A program made the position numbers and the translations under genes. Shown here piece after piece: positions 32,711-41,972 of a stretch of 64,000 bases of DNA. Source of the DNA: Neobacillus cucumis (GTDB taxonomy: Bacteria; Bacillota; Bacilli; Bacillales; Cytobacillaceae); contig NZ_PGVE01000090.1 of NCBI RefSeq assembly GCF_002860255.1, forward strand, positions 108,020-172,019, read 5' to 3'. The notes below the pieces were generated by a model. The model saw only the letters and a program-made list of their open reading frames with translations, was not told where the DNA came from and made no database searches. Each line of letters begins with the position of its first letter. The first letter of the stretch is position 1.

Positions 32711-33898
32711 TTAATAGGTTATTACCGTCTCAAATATTTCTACTGCACGTTTTAGAATATCTGGGTATTGAGAAAGCGGCAAGGGATTAATGCCTTTTCC
32801 GAGTTCTATTGTAAATCCTGGCCGCTTAAACTCCTGAATAAACCAGTCCTTATAACCTGCATGACTGTTTACATAGCGAACAGCTTGATAACCACTCACT
32901 TTTTCTAGTTCTTGGGCAAGTTGTTCCGACTCTGCTGGTTCAAGTCCTTCATATCCCCAATAAAACTCCTCTCCTTGGGTATGGAAGGCTAATAGAAGAT
33001 CAAATTGAATTTTTTTTGCTAAGTTCGCCATTGTAACTGCCTCGGGTTCTGTTAATGGTTCATCCCCAGGAAAGTCTCTTGGAGCCGGAGCTTTAGGCTT
33101 TTTATTTTCCCTGCAAATGTCCCAGTTCGCTGGAAATTGGTTATTTAAATCGATTCCTCTTATATTTGCTTTCCAATGAATAAAGTCATCACTGCCTTCA
33201 TTTATTTCAATTACCTCTTTTCGTAAATGAGCAGGCGGTCCGTTTAAAACTAAGTCTACTCCATCAGGATTAACCATTGGAACAATGGAGAGTGAAAGGC
33301 ACTCATATATCGCTGCAGCATTCCTTCCTCTGATAGAATAATTATTAATTAAAGAGAGTAAATACTGATTTAATACACTCATTAGAACCATTGTTGTAAT
33401 CCATTCATTGGCATGGAAGGAAGCATTCATATGTATTTTCTTTTCTCCCTTTCCAATCCTGATTTCTTGTATTGGACTGCCTAAAACACTTGTACCAACA
33501 TTAGCGGTTTCTATAAAAGGATAGACACGTGTAAGGTTGTTTATTAACTTTGTCAGTCTCTTAGAATCTAATGGGGTTTTTACTGGTGCAAAGGGAACCG
33601 TCACTTTTTCGGGGACATAAATCTTCTCACCTATAGCCAATTTTTCTGGGGTTTTGGTTTGATTCAGCAGTAAGAGTGAATCAACCTCTACTCCTCTTAT
33701 TTTAGCAATTTTTTCAAACGTATCTGCCTCTTTAATGGTATAAGGAACCGAAACATATCCAGGCAGTCGAACTTTCTCTGCTGGTTTCATCTCTGTTGGA
33801 TTAATATTGGAGTTAGATTCCATAATTAAATAAAGTGGGACGTTAAAAAGCTCGCTTAAATATGACAAGGTATCTCCAGTTCGTACACAAATCTCCAT
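32711..33898 (-). CDS. yqgT: Gamma-D-glutamyl-L-diamino acid endopeptidase YqgT (M14 with LysM)
   Basis: Zinc carboxypeptidase-fold enzyme that cuts peptidoglycan stem peptides, 395 residues. Two N-terminal LysM domains (about 2-45 and 48-93) bind the cell wall. The M14 domain follows, with the zinc motif in FHANEW, a third ligand in AFHTQGEEFYWGY and the catalytic Glu in FTIELGKG. It has no clear signal peptide, like its relatives. The ATG at 33898 has GGGAGGAGAAAAG in front. Likely spore- or wall-associated. Confidence 0.9.
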   Translation of the reverse strand: MEICVRTGDTLSYLSELFNVPLYLIMESNSNINPTEMKPAEKVRLPGYVSVPYTIKEADTFEKIAKIRGVEVDSLLLLNQTKTPEKLAIGEKIYVPEKVTVPFAPVKTPLDSKRLTKLINNLTRVYPFIETANVGTSVLGSPIQEIRIGKGEKKIHMNASFHANEWITTMVLMSVLNQYLLSLINNYSIRGRNAAAIYECLSLSIVPMVNPDGVDLVLNGPPAHLRKEVIEINEGSDDFIHWKANIRGIDLNNQFPANWDICRENKKPKAPAPRDFPGDEPLTEPEAVTMANLAKKIQFDLLLAFHTQGEEFYWGYEGLEPAESEQLAQELEKVSGYQAVRYVNSHAGYKDWFIQEFKRPGFTIELGKGINPLPLSQYPDILKRAVEIFETVITY

Positions 33899-33989
33899 AT
33901 ACTTTTCTCCTCCCATCATAAAAAAACATATGATGAAAGGAAGGAAAAAATGACGAAAACCCGTATTTCTACGGGTACATAAAAATCAC

Positions 33990-34199
33990 CTATCTTTGGT
34001 TACTTTTTTCTTTTAGAATTTGGATTTCGTGTCTAAGTAGTAACACAGCTGTCTGATAGTCTTTTGGTTCAATTAGTTGTGCTTGATACAAATCTTTTAT
34101 TTCTGCTTCCATTAGTTCAAGGTCGCCTAATCTATCACCAACATAAATAATTGTCCCAAACTGTTTTAAAAATTGCTGAATATCATAGATGGTTTTCAT
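33990..34199 (-). CDS. yqgQ: DUF910 small protein YqgQ
   Basis: 69-residue helical protein of family DUF910, about 14 families of helices aside, function unknown; a three-helix bundle proposed to bind nucleic acid. The sequence matches the family from IYDIQQFLKQFGTIIYVGDR onward. It lies next to gluP, as in B. subtilis, though the glucokinase gene glcK (yqgR) usually beside it is missing here. Confidence 0.85.
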   Translation of the reverse strand: MKTIYDIQQFLKQFGTIIYVGDRLGDLELMEAEIKDLYQAQLIEPKDYQTAVLLLRHEIQILKEKSNQR

Positions 34200-34300
34200 T
34201 TAGGAATTCCTCCCCCCTAACTTTTGAATGGAGAGTATTTTACTATACTAATGAAAGTATAACTCAAGCACCATTTCACCTCAAGACTATAAAATTATTC

Positions 34301-34355
34301 AAAAAAATAAGCAGAAGATAAAAGACAAACTAATGTCAGAGACCTTCTGCTTATT
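34301..34355 (-). terminator. Terminator of gluP
   Basis: AATAAGCAGAAG/CTTCTGCTTATT 12-bp stem with a long loop and a T run on the minus strand. Confidence 0.75.
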
Positions 34356-34375
34356 CCTATAACTATAATCTTCTA

Positions 34376-35932
34376 TCATCCGCCAAGAGATTGCAAATGC
34401 TGATTAATTTCTTTTACCAAATCCTTATATTGTTCTTTTTGGGGATCTAATTTTGCAGCTTTTTCAGCATTCTTTTTAGCTTGTTTGAGATCATTTTGTT
34501 CCATGTTAATAAGAGCAAGATTAAAATATGCTTCATCAAATTCAGGATCAAGTTGAATAGCTTTTTGTAAATGTATTTTAGCATCAGGCAGCATATTCTT
34601 TTTTATTTCTACAAAAGATAAAAGAAAATAGGTCCTTTCTGTAAGATTGTCTGCATTCTTCTCTGTATCTTTCAATAGTTTATATGCTTGATCATATTTA
34701 CCTTGTTTGACATAATTATTTGCTATCATTAAATTGTTGTTTTCATCCTTTGATTGAGCGGAACTACTAAATCCATAAGAAATAGAAAACCAAATGACTG
34801 CTATAGAAGCAATAAGAAAAACCATTTGCCAAATAAGTTTTTTCTTTTTAGGGAAATAAGTAATACCAGCTGCAAGAAATCCCCCAGCTAAACCTCCAAG
34901 ATGTCCTGCATTATCGATCCCTGATGCGGAGAAACCAAACACAAGATTGATCCCTAAAATAACAATAAGATTCATTCCCATTGTTCTGAAAAATAATTTT
35001 GGATACATTACACCAAAATACAACAAAGCCCCAAAGCATCCGAAAATGGCACCACTTGCACCAGCAGATAAGTTAGTACTAAAGAGGAAGCTGGCAATAA
35101 ACCCTGTAAATCCAGCAAACAAATAAATAAATGGAAAACGTAACCTGCCGAATATCCTTTCAACTGTTGTCCCAAGAAAATATAGTGATAGGGTGTTTGT
35201 TGCGAGGTGCAAGAAACCGATATGTAAAAAAACAGGTGTGATCAATCTCCACCATTCACCTTGATATATCAAAGCGTTTACTTTTGCCCCATACTTGATT
35301 AATGTCGATGTATTAGTACTTCCCCCGTTTATTTCCAACCAGAGAAAAACTGCAAGTTGAATAGCGATAAATACATAAGTAAATAAAGGCTTGCCGTTAA
35401 ATAGAATTTCTTGCTCGGTTTTCACTCTTTTAATTGAAAGATTTAAAGCCGACTTTTTTAATTCATCCACTTCCTGTTCTGTATAATCATCAAGAACCGT
35501 AAAGTGGATGTCCCTTTCAAGTTTTTCGGATATTCTTCCAAGCCCTGAGTCAAGTACATCATTCGCCAGGAGGATGGAATTAACCTTCGTTTTATCTCCA
35601 TGCGGAGAGACAAAAGGTTTTGCAAGACGAAATTCATACTCATCCACAGGTGGAAACTTACTAACATATATATTTAGTACATTAAGTTCACTTTTACCTA
35701 TTTGTTTACGTACTCTTTCCCCGTTTGAAGCCGTAAATTCAATATCTCTTTGCATGGCATTACTCCAATCTAAATCATGGAGCAGCATTCGAATAATTGG
35801 AGCTTTCTTATTTTCCAATCTTTCCAGCCAGAGCTCTTTTTGATTTTCAAATAATTGTATAACTCGATAACCATGGTCAGAGATGAAAGAATATGCCAGC
35901 CTCCAAAAAACGTAACCTTCTCTATTATTCAT
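34376..35932 (-). CDS. gluP: Rhomboid intramembrane protease GluP with TPR tail
   Basis: 518-residue membrane protease. An N-terminal soluble domain of about 175 residues comes first, then the rhomboid core, with the catalytic Ser in SAGASGAIFGCFGALLY and His in DNAGHLGGLAGG. The C-terminal part, about 400-518, is two or three tetratricopeptide repeats (DQAYKLLKDTEKNA, AYFNLALINMEQNDLKQAKKNAE). In B. subtilis YqgP/GluP cleaves a magnesium transporter with FtsH. Same genomic place. Confidence 0.93.
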   Translation of the reverse strand: MNNREGYVFWRLAYSFISDHGYRVIQLFENQKELWLERLENKKAPIIRMLLHDLDWSNAMQRDIEFTASNGERVRKQIGKSELNVLNIYVSKFPPVDEYEFRLAKPFVSPHGDKTKVNSILLANDVLDSGLGRISEKLERDIHFTVLDDYTEQEVDELKKSALNLSIKRVKTEQEILFNGKPLFTYVFIAIQLAVFLWLEINGGSTNTSTLIKYGAKVNALIYQGEWWRLITPVFLHIGFLHLATNTLSLYFLGTTVERIFGRLRFPFIYLFAGFTGFIASFLFSTNLSAGASGAIFGCFGALLYFGVMYPKLFFRTMGMNLIVILGINLVFGFSASGIDNAGHLGGLAGGFLAAGITYFPKKKKLIWQMVFLIASIAVIWFSISYGFSSSAQSKDENNNLMIANNYVKQGKYDQAYKLLKDTEKNADNLTERTYFLLSFVEIKKNMLPDAKIHLQKAIQLDPEFDEAYFNLALINMEQNDLKQAKKNAEKAAKLDPQKEQYKDLVKEINQHLQSLGG

Positions 35933-36156
35933 TTCTCCCCTACTTTCTAAGTTCAGCTAAAAGTGAATATCAGCTATGGCAATACCTTACCAACACCATT
36001 TGCCCCTTAAGCTAAGAGATTCCAATTGCTAATCTGTATTCATTTTTACCCGGTTTCTTTCATTATAAACGAAATGAGTCATTTACATTTGATAGAACTA
36101 CGGAACGAAAGATATTTAACTAATTCGACAAAAAATAGAAAAACCATCTGTGGTTT

Positions 36157-36351
36157 TCACCCTTCAGATGGTCCTCCAAAAACTGTTGACATTAATTTTT
36201 GTCTTATCCCAGGCACGCTCATAATAGAACCTACAGCAAGTCTGCGCATCCATCCTGTACCAATCAGGATATTAATGATTCTGTATCTATACCGGAATAC
36301 GATATAACCAATTGAACCAATCATAAATATGGATGTTAATATACGAGACAT
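36157..36351 (-). CDS. Small membrane protein, unknown
   Basis: 64-residue protein with an N-terminal hydrophobic segment (LTSIFMIGSIGYIVF) and a basic, amphipathic remainder ending in VFGGPSEG. I do not recognise the family. The ATG at 36351 sits six bases after GGAGGG, a good start. It lies at the place of yqgO in B. subtilis (between gluP and yqgN), but I cannot confirm homology by eye. Confidence 0.6.
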   Translation of the reverse strand: MSRILTSIFMIGSIGYIVFRYRYRIINILIGTGWMRRLAVGSIMSVPGIRQKLMSTVFGGPSEG

Positions 36352-36410
36352 CTTCATCCCTCCTACTTATTATTCTGTGATGATAATATAGGGATTATCC
36401 ATAAGTTTAA

Positions 36411-36446
36411 AATAAAAAGAGATGAATTGGTAATCCATCTCTTTAT
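36411..36446 (-). terminator. Terminator of ldh
   Basis: AAAGAGATG/CATCTCTTT stem continued by a partly paired inner part, T-rich on the minus strand after the stem, next to the ldh stop. Confidence 0.7.
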
Positions 36447-36450
36447 TTCG

Positions 36451-37404
36451 TTAGAATTTCTTAAACACCGGTTCCATTGTCTTTTTTAATACTTGAACAG
36501 AGTTTGTGAATTGTGCCTTCTCTTCATCACTTAGATCAAGTTCAACAATTTCCCTAACACCATTTCGGTTAACAACAGCAGGGACACCAATATAGATATC
36601 GTCGTGGCCATACTCTCCATCCAAATAGGTGGAAACAGTAAGAACGGAGTTTTCATTTCTTAAAATAGCCTTTGTTAAGCGGACTAACCCCATGGCAATT
36701 CCGTAATAAGTAGCACCTTTTCGCTCAATGATGTGATAAGCAGCATCACGAACATTTAAGAAGATTTTATTTAAATCATCTTTATTAACGTCAGCTTTAT
36801 TTTTAGTCCATTCAGAAATGGTTGTTCCTGCAATATCAGCATGGCTCCAGACAGGAAGTTCAGTATCACCATGTTCACCAATAATATAAGCGTGTACGTT
36901 CCTCGTATCCACGTCAAAGTATTCCCCAAGTAAATAGCGGAACCTAGCAGTATCTAAAATAGTTCCGGAACCAATAACCCTTCCTCTTGGAAGTCCTGAG
37001 AACTTCCAGACGGCATATGTTAATATATCAACTGGATTTGTGGCCACTAGGAAAATTCCATTAAAGCCGCTATCCATGATTTCATCCACAATGCCTTTAA
37101 AAATCTTCGTGTTTTTCTCAACAAGATCAAGTCTGGTTTCTCCTGGCTTTTGGTTTGCACCGGCAGTAATAACTACAAGATCAGCAACGCCGCAATCTTT
37201 GTAATCCCCATACCAAATTTTCGTACGGGATGGAGCAAAAGGCATACCATGATTTAAGTCCATAGCATCCCCTTCCGCTTTTTCCTTGTTAAGGTCAATT
37301 AACACCAGTTCTTCAGTTATGCCTTGGTTTAATAGAGCAAATGCATAACTTGACCCAACAAAACCTGTTCCGATTAGTACAACACGGTTCACTCGTCTTA
37401 GCAT
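36451..37404 (-). CDS. ldh: L-lactate dehydrogenase
   Basis: Reduces pyruvate to L-lactate with NADH in fermentation. 317 residues: NAD-binding GTGFVGSSYAFALLNQG, GSGTILDTARFRYLLGE with the substrate-binding Arg, and catalytic His in IIGEHGDTELPVWSH. The ATG at 37404 is six bases after GGAGGA; an upstream ATG (37410) touches that site. It is not in this place in B. subtilis, so it has been inserted or moved. Confidence 0.95.
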   Translation of the reverse strand: MLRRVNRVVLIGTGFVGSSYAFALLNQGITEELVLIDLNKEKAEGDAMDLNHGMPFAPSRTKIWYGDYKDCGVADLVVITAGANQKPGETRLDLVEKNTKIFKGIVDEIMDSGFNGIFLVATNPVDILTYAVWKFSGLPRGRVIGSGTILDTARFRYLLGEYFDVDTRNVHAYIIGEHGDTELPVWSHADIAGTTISEWTKNKADVNKDDLNKIFLNVRDAAYHIIERKGATYYGIAMGLVRLTKAILRNENSVLTVSTYLDGEYGHDDIYIGVPAVVNRNGVREIVELDLSDEEKAQFTNSVQVLKKTMEPVFKKF

Positions 37405-37473
37405 CTTCATTCCTCCATTTCAGTTATATAGATTGATACTGTGTAAATATTAATATGAGTACATAAAATTCTA

Positions 37474-38259
37474 TCAAAAAAGTCTAAATATTACGATTGA
37501 TAATATTGCAGCTATTAGTCCTGAAAGAAAATTCACCATATCATTATCCACTAAGGTGAAACCTTTTATTCTTATTGTTGGGAATTGACAATGGCTCTTC
37601 TTTTCCGTAGTGATTCCACATTGTTCACATATATACACTTGCTGATAAAAAGCACCAAATAATGTATCAATAACATTTCCAATAAAACCAAATAGAAAAA
37701 TAATCACCACTAAGTAGAGATCTAAGTGGAAAAACCAATAACTAAGTATGGAGATAAAGAACGAGCCAGAAGCTCCGGCAACACTGCCTAATCCGCTTAT
37801 TGCACCAGAGGTACCTCTTTCAACTCGTTTAAAGGTTCGTATGTAAATGGGGTTTTCCCTGCTTAAACTGCCAATTTCCGATGCCCATGTATCGGAATTG
37901 GCACTCGCTATACAGACTATAAACCCTAGCATCCAAATCAGCTCAGGCTGAAGGGAATAAAGGAGGCTAAAAAGTGATGCAGCACCTCCATTCGCAAGAA
38001 CCTGAAGCCAATCTCTCGTTCCCCCTTTGGCTAGTTTTTCTTCCATTTTTGTTTTGGCAGCACTTTTATATTTTGACCAAAAGCTGGACGTGGCAAAAAA
38101 AGCCCCCAGCAACGCAAGTCCATTTACACCAAAACCAATATATACAGACATCCCTACAAACATAGCTGTAAAGGCTCCTGTTATGGTTAGTGCATTTAAT
38201 CGAACTCCTGCCACCGCCACAACTATTATGACAATAAAAGCAGAGATACCTTCTAGCAT
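37474..38259 (-). CDS. DUF92 (TMEM19/VTE6-like) membrane protein
   Basis: 261-residue integral membrane protein of the DUF92 family, with six or seven hydrophobic helices and the conserved ASANSDTWASEIG and RGTSGAISGLGSVAGA motifs, resembling CTP-dependent polyprenol or phytyl-phosphate kinases such as VTE6. Exact substrate unknown. The start overlaps the stop of yqgN by 7 bases, so the pair is cotranscribed. Confidence 0.82.
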   Translation of the reverse strand: MLEGISAFIVIIVVAVAGVRLNALTITGAFTAMFVGMSVYIGFGVNGLALLGAFFATSSFWSKYKSAAKTKMEEKLAKGGTRDWLQVLANGGAASLFSLLYSLQPELIWMLGFIVCIASANSDTWASEIGSLSRENPIYIRTFKRVERGTSGAISGLGSVAGASGSFFISILSYWFFHLDLYLVVIIFLFGFIGNVIDTLFGAFYQQVYICEQCGITTEKKSHCQFPTIRIKGFTLVDNDMVNFLSGLIAAILSIVIFRLF

Positions 38260-38822
38260 TTTGCTTTAATAACCTCTTGATCTGTAATAATTTTAGAAAC
38301 TGGAATATCATGTTTTTCAACAGGAAAATGTGGGATGATTTGCAGATGAAAAGCTAGTGATAAGGTTTTACCGGAATAATTTGATAAAAACCGATCATAA
38401 AAACCCCCCCCAAAACCTAACCGAAAGCCGTCTCTAGTATAGGCAAGACCAGGGACAATGATTAAATCAATCATTTCGGAACTAATCTTGTTAGTCACTG
38501 ATACTATTGGTTCCCATAAACCATAGTAAACCGATTCAAGTTGGGAAAAATCTGTAAGTGTTCTAAAGGATAGTGTTTTATCAATTGGATTACATTTTGG
38601 GACAACTACTTGTTTTCCTTCATCCCAAGCTCTACGAATGATTTGATATGTATCAACTTCTGGCTTTCTCGAAATATAAATCCCGATGGTTTTCGCTGTT
38701 TTCCACTCATCCTCTTCAAATAGGGTGCGGGCAATTTTATGAGAATAATCTTCATATAGGGTTTTTCCAAGTGATTGGAGCGACTCTTTAACTCGCGTTC
38801 GTACTACTTTTTTATCATTCAT
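38253..38822 (-). CDS. yqgN: 5-formyltetrahydrofolate cyclo-ligase
   Basis: Converts 5-formyltetrahydrofolate to 5,10-methenyltetrahydrofolate using ATP, which returns stored folate to the one-carbon pool. 189 residues. The C-terminal ATP-binding glycine loop is RLGFGGGFYDRFL, and the N-terminal motif RARVKESLQSL-like (RTRVKESLQSLGK). Same place as in B. subtilis, upstream of a ribosomal L33 gene. Confidence 0.93.
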   Translation of the reverse strand: MNDKKVVRTRVKESLQSLGKTLYEDYSHKIARTLFEEDEWKTAKTIGIYISRKPEVDTYQIIRRAWDEGKQVVVPKCNPIDKTLSFRTLTDFSQLESVYYGLWEPIVSVTNKISSEMIDLIIVPGLAYTRDGFRLGFGGGFYDRFLSNYSGKTLSLAFHLQIIPHFPVEKHDIPVSKIITDQEVIKAKC

Positions 38823-38879
38823 TATAGTTCCACCTCACCTTTTTTACGCAACAAAAAAAGCAGCAGGAAGCCCTACTGC

Positions 38880-39029
38880 TTATTTTGTTTCACGGTGTGC
38901 TGTTGTACGCTTTTCTCTTGGGCAATATTTTTTAAGCTCAAGACGATCTGGGTTGTTACGTTTATTTTTTGTTGAAATATAGTTACGATCTCCACACTCA
39001 GTGCAAGCTAACGTAATATTTACACGCAT
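38880..39029 (-). CDS. rpmG: Ribosomal protein L33
   Basis: 49-residue large-subunit protein L33. It reads MRVNITLACTECGDRNYIS and ends CPREKRTTAHRETK, close to B. subtilis RpmGA. It keeps three Cys (CTEC and one in CPRE), so the zinc ribbon is incomplete by one Cys, as in RpmGA. Ribosome site AGGGAAATAA in front. A GC-containing hairpin (GCAGTAGG...CCTGCTGC) with a T run follows the gene. Confidence 0.93.
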   Translation of the reverse strand: MRVNITLACTECGDRNYISTKNKRNNPDRLELKKYCPREKRTTAHRETK

Positions 39030-39090
39030 GTTTATTTCCCTCCAAACGATTAAGCTGTTCGTTCATACGACTTTTCTATAATATCACTTT

Positions 39091-39723
39091 TCAACAGGAA
39101 ATGCTAGTGTGTTTTTTAAGAAGTGCTTTTTCTAAGGAAAGGAGTTCGCTTTTATTGGAACCACTTATCGTCCAAGTAACCATTTTTAAGGTTTGATGCG
39201 GCTCGATACACATTTTCATCGTAAAAATACTAGCCGCAGGTCCTTTTGCCATAGGCTGATATTTTAAGTTTCCTTTTTGAATGGAACTCCAAATCCGGTC
39301 CGTAAATGCACTCCATAATGGGACAACTGAATATTCTTTTATACAGGATTTATTACAGAATCCATTCACGAGATAGACCATTTCATCCGCATGATGAAAA
39401 ATATGATTTTCTACTGGTGACACAAAAGTTAAATGGTCATGACTAACATTTAGAAAATGGTGCATCGCTAAAAGATTAATCGGTTTTGTTTGATCACTGT
39501 GATTACTTACATGAACACTTGAAAGAGAAATCTTTGAATGAATTTGTTCATGCTTCACCTGCAACATTAATGATTCATCGTAAATCACTTTCTCCATAGT
39601 GTTTTGGAGCCATAAGTATTTACCATTTACCCAAATACCAGGAATAAATTGAAATGTATCTATCGCTTGTTTAAGATCAGAGACATTTTTCTCGTTTTGA
39701 GATTCAGTAGTTAATTTTATCAT
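39091..39723 (-). CDS. Unknown protein downstream of glycosyltransferase
   Basis: 210-residue cytoplasmic protein that I do not recognise. It has no signal or membrane helix and contains a CNKSC pair near 125 and a mixed alpha/beta composition. It follows the GT4 gene by 17 bases and is probably third in the unit DUF4912-GT4-this gene. The start is uncertain: ATG at 39723 is six bases after the ribosome site TAGGTG, another ATG is at 39726. A role with the glycosyltransferase is inferred from position only. Confidence 0.7.
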   Translation of the reverse strand: MIKLTTESQNEKNVSDLKQAIDTFQFIPGIWVNGKYLWLQNTMEKVIYDESLMLQVKHEQIHSKISLSSVHVSNHSDQTKPINLLAMHHFLNVSHDHLTFVSPVENHIFHHADEMVYLVNGFCNKSCIKEYSVVPLWSAFTDRIWSSIQKGNLKYQPMAKGPAASIFTMKMCIEPHQTLKMVTWTISGSNKSELLSLEKALLKKHTSISC

Positions 39724-39740
39724 CATGTACACCTAATTTA

Positions 39741-40997
39741 TTATTTATTTGGCGCTGCCTTTTGCTCCTTCTCATTAACTCGATTGTCTAATAAAGTATC
39801 TTTGATAACCCTGCTTGTTTCAGCAGCGATCCGTTTCCATCCATATAGACTTTGAACAATTTGCTTACCTCTGGTGCCAATCTCTTTTGCTTTCTCAGGT
39901 TGACTTAATAAGTATTCCAACTGTTCTAATAGACTATGAGCATTTCCCGGAGCCATAAGCATACCCGTTTGAAGATGCTTTACAATTCCTTTCATACCGC
40001 CAGTATTAGACACCACCGTTGGTTTCCCCAGAATCATTGTTTCTAAAACAACAATACCAAATGGCTCGTAAAGGCTTGGTATAACAGCCAGCTCACAGCC
40101 TTGGATAAGGACATTTCTTTGTTCATCCGAAACATAGCCAATAAAGGAAACCTGTTTATCCAAACCACGTTCTGTTACCTGTTTTTGATAGGTTCTGAGC
40201 ATTGGTCCTTTACCAGCTATTACGAAGCATAAGTCCCTATTCTTTACCTTTGCAATTGCTGCTGCCTCGATAATGGTTTCAAAACCTTTTTCTTCGACTA
40301 TTCTCCCAATGGAAAATATATACTTTTTTCCATTTAAATCAGGGAAGATGTCTTCAATCTTATGGTCCACCCTTAAGGGTTCAATTCCATTTGGAATAAC
40401 GGCAACCTTTTCATCGGCTGATGTAAAAACCTTTTTTATTTCGTCCTTCATATAATCGCTGCAAACAATTAGTTGATCTGATTCCAAAATTAATTGTTGT
40501 TCTTTTTCGTGGATAAATTGTTGTATCTCCGTGTAGATTCCATTATTTCTTCCATGCTCAGTAGCATGGATGGTTGTCAGCAATGGAATGCCTAAACGTT
40601 CCCTTAATGTGATTGCTGCTGCTCCAACTAGCCAATCATGGGCATGTATGATGTCAAAGTCTTCCCCCATTGCAAGTTGTTCTGCTTTAAATGCCATTGC
40701 TAAATTAAGTCCAGCGATCCAATTTAGGAAATGGTCATCATATTCATTTATAGGCTTTACACGATGGACAGTTACTCCATTCATGTCTTCAAAGGGCGGA
40801 AGATCATTTTTCCCTGCTGTTAATACATGAACTTCATGACCCTGTTCTGCTAACTGTGAGGATAAGCCAAAAACATGTCTAGAGAGTCCACCGACAATGT
40901 TAGGCGGATATTCCCAGGAAAGGATCAGAATTTTTAATTTCCATACGGTTTGGCTTTTTACATCCAAGTCAACTGAGGCTGAAAGTGGCTTATTCAT
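39741..40997 (-). CDS. GT4 glycosyltransferase (glycogen synthase-like)
   Basis: 418-residue retaining glycosyltransferase of family GT4. The N-terminal donor domain starts at about 22 with ILILSWEYPPNIVGGLSRHV, typical of glycogen synthase-like enzymes, and the C-terminal domain has the EX7E pair in PSLYEPFGIVVLETMI. It probably uses a nucleotide sugar; product unknown. Directly after the DUF4912 gene (the ATG touches its stop region), so both are one transcript. Confidence 0.9.
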   Translation of the reverse strand: MNKPLSASVDLDVKSQTVWKLKILILSWEYPPNIVGGLSRHVFGLSSQLAEQGHEVHVLTAGKNDLPPFEDMNGVTVHRVKPINEYDDHFLNWIAGLNLAMAFKAEQLAMGEDFDIIHAHDWLVGAAAITLRERLGIPLLTTIHATEHGRNNGIYTEIQQFIHEKEQQLILESDQLIVCSDYMKDEIKKVFTSADEKVAVIPNGIEPLRVDHKIEDIFPDLNGKKYIFSIGRIVEEKGFETIIEAAAIAKVKNRDLCFVIAGKGPMLRTYQKQVTERGLDKQVSFIGYVSDEQRNVLIQGCELAVIPSLYEPFGIVVLETMILGKPTVVSNTGGMKGIVKHLQTGMLMAPGNAHSLLEQLEYLLSQPEKAKEIGTRGKQIVQSLYGWKRIAAETSRVIKDTLLDNRVNEKEQKAAPNK

Positions 40998-40998
40998 T

Positions 40999-41679
40999 TT
41001 ACTCCTCCAAGCTGTTCGATTTCACATAGTAGCTGTAAGTACTCACATGCTCCATCCATTTTGGAGACTCTTCCTCAAATCGTTGAAATTGCAATAATTC
41101 CTGGTGATATGTACCCCCGCTCTGAATATCTAGAGAAGGCGTTTGAATACTATCTGAACGATAAAGAGGAAAAAATTCATTGTTATAGACGTACACACCT
41201 AATTCAGCGACATAGCAACGATTTTCCGCCAATCCTTTAACAAACCAGTGCCCACTTTGATAAGGAACAGTTATTTCATTATAATGGTGGGCGTTTTTAC
41301 CATTAAACAATATATTTGTTACATCAAAAATTTTAAAAACAGTAACCAATTCTTCAAACTTACGATTAAAAAATCGCTCAATGATTTTTTTTGGTAATTC
41401 GGAAACGTCCCAGAAAAGAATTAGTTTGCGAGGTGCAACAAGCTTTGCCTTTAGCTCACCTTTTAGTGGGATTAATTCAGGTGAAATAGAGTAATCTGAG
41501 GAATTTGTATCCTTGGTAGATTGCCTATTAGTGTGACCAGTTATTTCATTATCATTATCATTCTCTTCAATCCATTTATTCCAACGATATTGAACTTTGC
41601 CTACCGTTGTATTTAATTCCGTGGCGATTTTTCGAAATGAAAGCCCATCTCCTCTTAATTTAATAATTTCTTCAATCAT
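40999..41679 (-). CDS. DUF4912 protein with N-terminal helix-turn-helix
   Basis: 226-residue protein. The N-terminal 45 residues look like a helix-turn-helix (LRGDGLSFRKIATELNTTVGKVQYRWNKW). The rest (about 70-215) is the DUF4912 domain, seen in proteins close to glycosyltransferases. Start at ATG 41679, seven bases after GGAGG. It leads the unit with the GT4 enzyme. The combined HTH and DUF4912 architecture suggests a regulator that senses a sugar; this is inference. Confidence 0.78.
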   Translation of the reverse strand: MIEEIIKLRGDGLSFRKIATELNTTVGKVQYRWNKWIEENDNDNEITGHTNRQSTKDTNSSDYSISPELIPLKGELKAKLVAPRKLILFWDVSELPKKIIERFFNRKFEELVTVFKIFDVTNILFNGKNAHHYNEITVPYQSGHWFVKGLAENRCYVAELGVYVYNNEFFPLYRSDSIQTPSLDIQSGGTYHQELLQFQRFEEESPKWMEHVSTYSYYVKSNSLEE

Positions 41680-41933
41680 TTTTTTCCTCCATTCTGTAAA
41701 CAATCAATATATGCATTTAATTACAAAATAATTCTATTAATTATTAATTTAATGGTATCATCAGTTTAAACAGCAGACAATAAACACAATTTGTCGTAAT
41801 TTGGTTACCCTATACAGTATGCTTATTTACCAACCGAAAATTTTTTTAGATTTTTAAACTTACACTGTTTTTTACAATAATCAACAAAATTCAGAGCTGA
41901 CGATGATCAGACTTTCGACACTATTTCCTATAT
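41680..41933. other. Intergenic region between phoU and DUF4912 gene
   Basis: About 250 very AT-rich bases that must contain the promoter for the DUF4912 unit. No operator or RNA element was recognised. Confidence 0.5.
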
Positions 41934-41968
41934 AAAAAAAATGAGGATGCATAATGCACCCTCATTTT
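41934..41968 (-). terminator. Terminator of the pst-phoU operon
   Basis: AAAATGAGGATGCAT/ATGCACCCTCATTTT stem with a T run on the minus strand, after phoU. Confidence 0.8.
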
Positions 41969-41972
41969 AACT

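Noticed and set aside
36026..36307. 93-codon plus-strand frame over the small membrane protein gene
   Set aside because: Opposite strand of a gene with a good ribosome site; composition is not protein-like.
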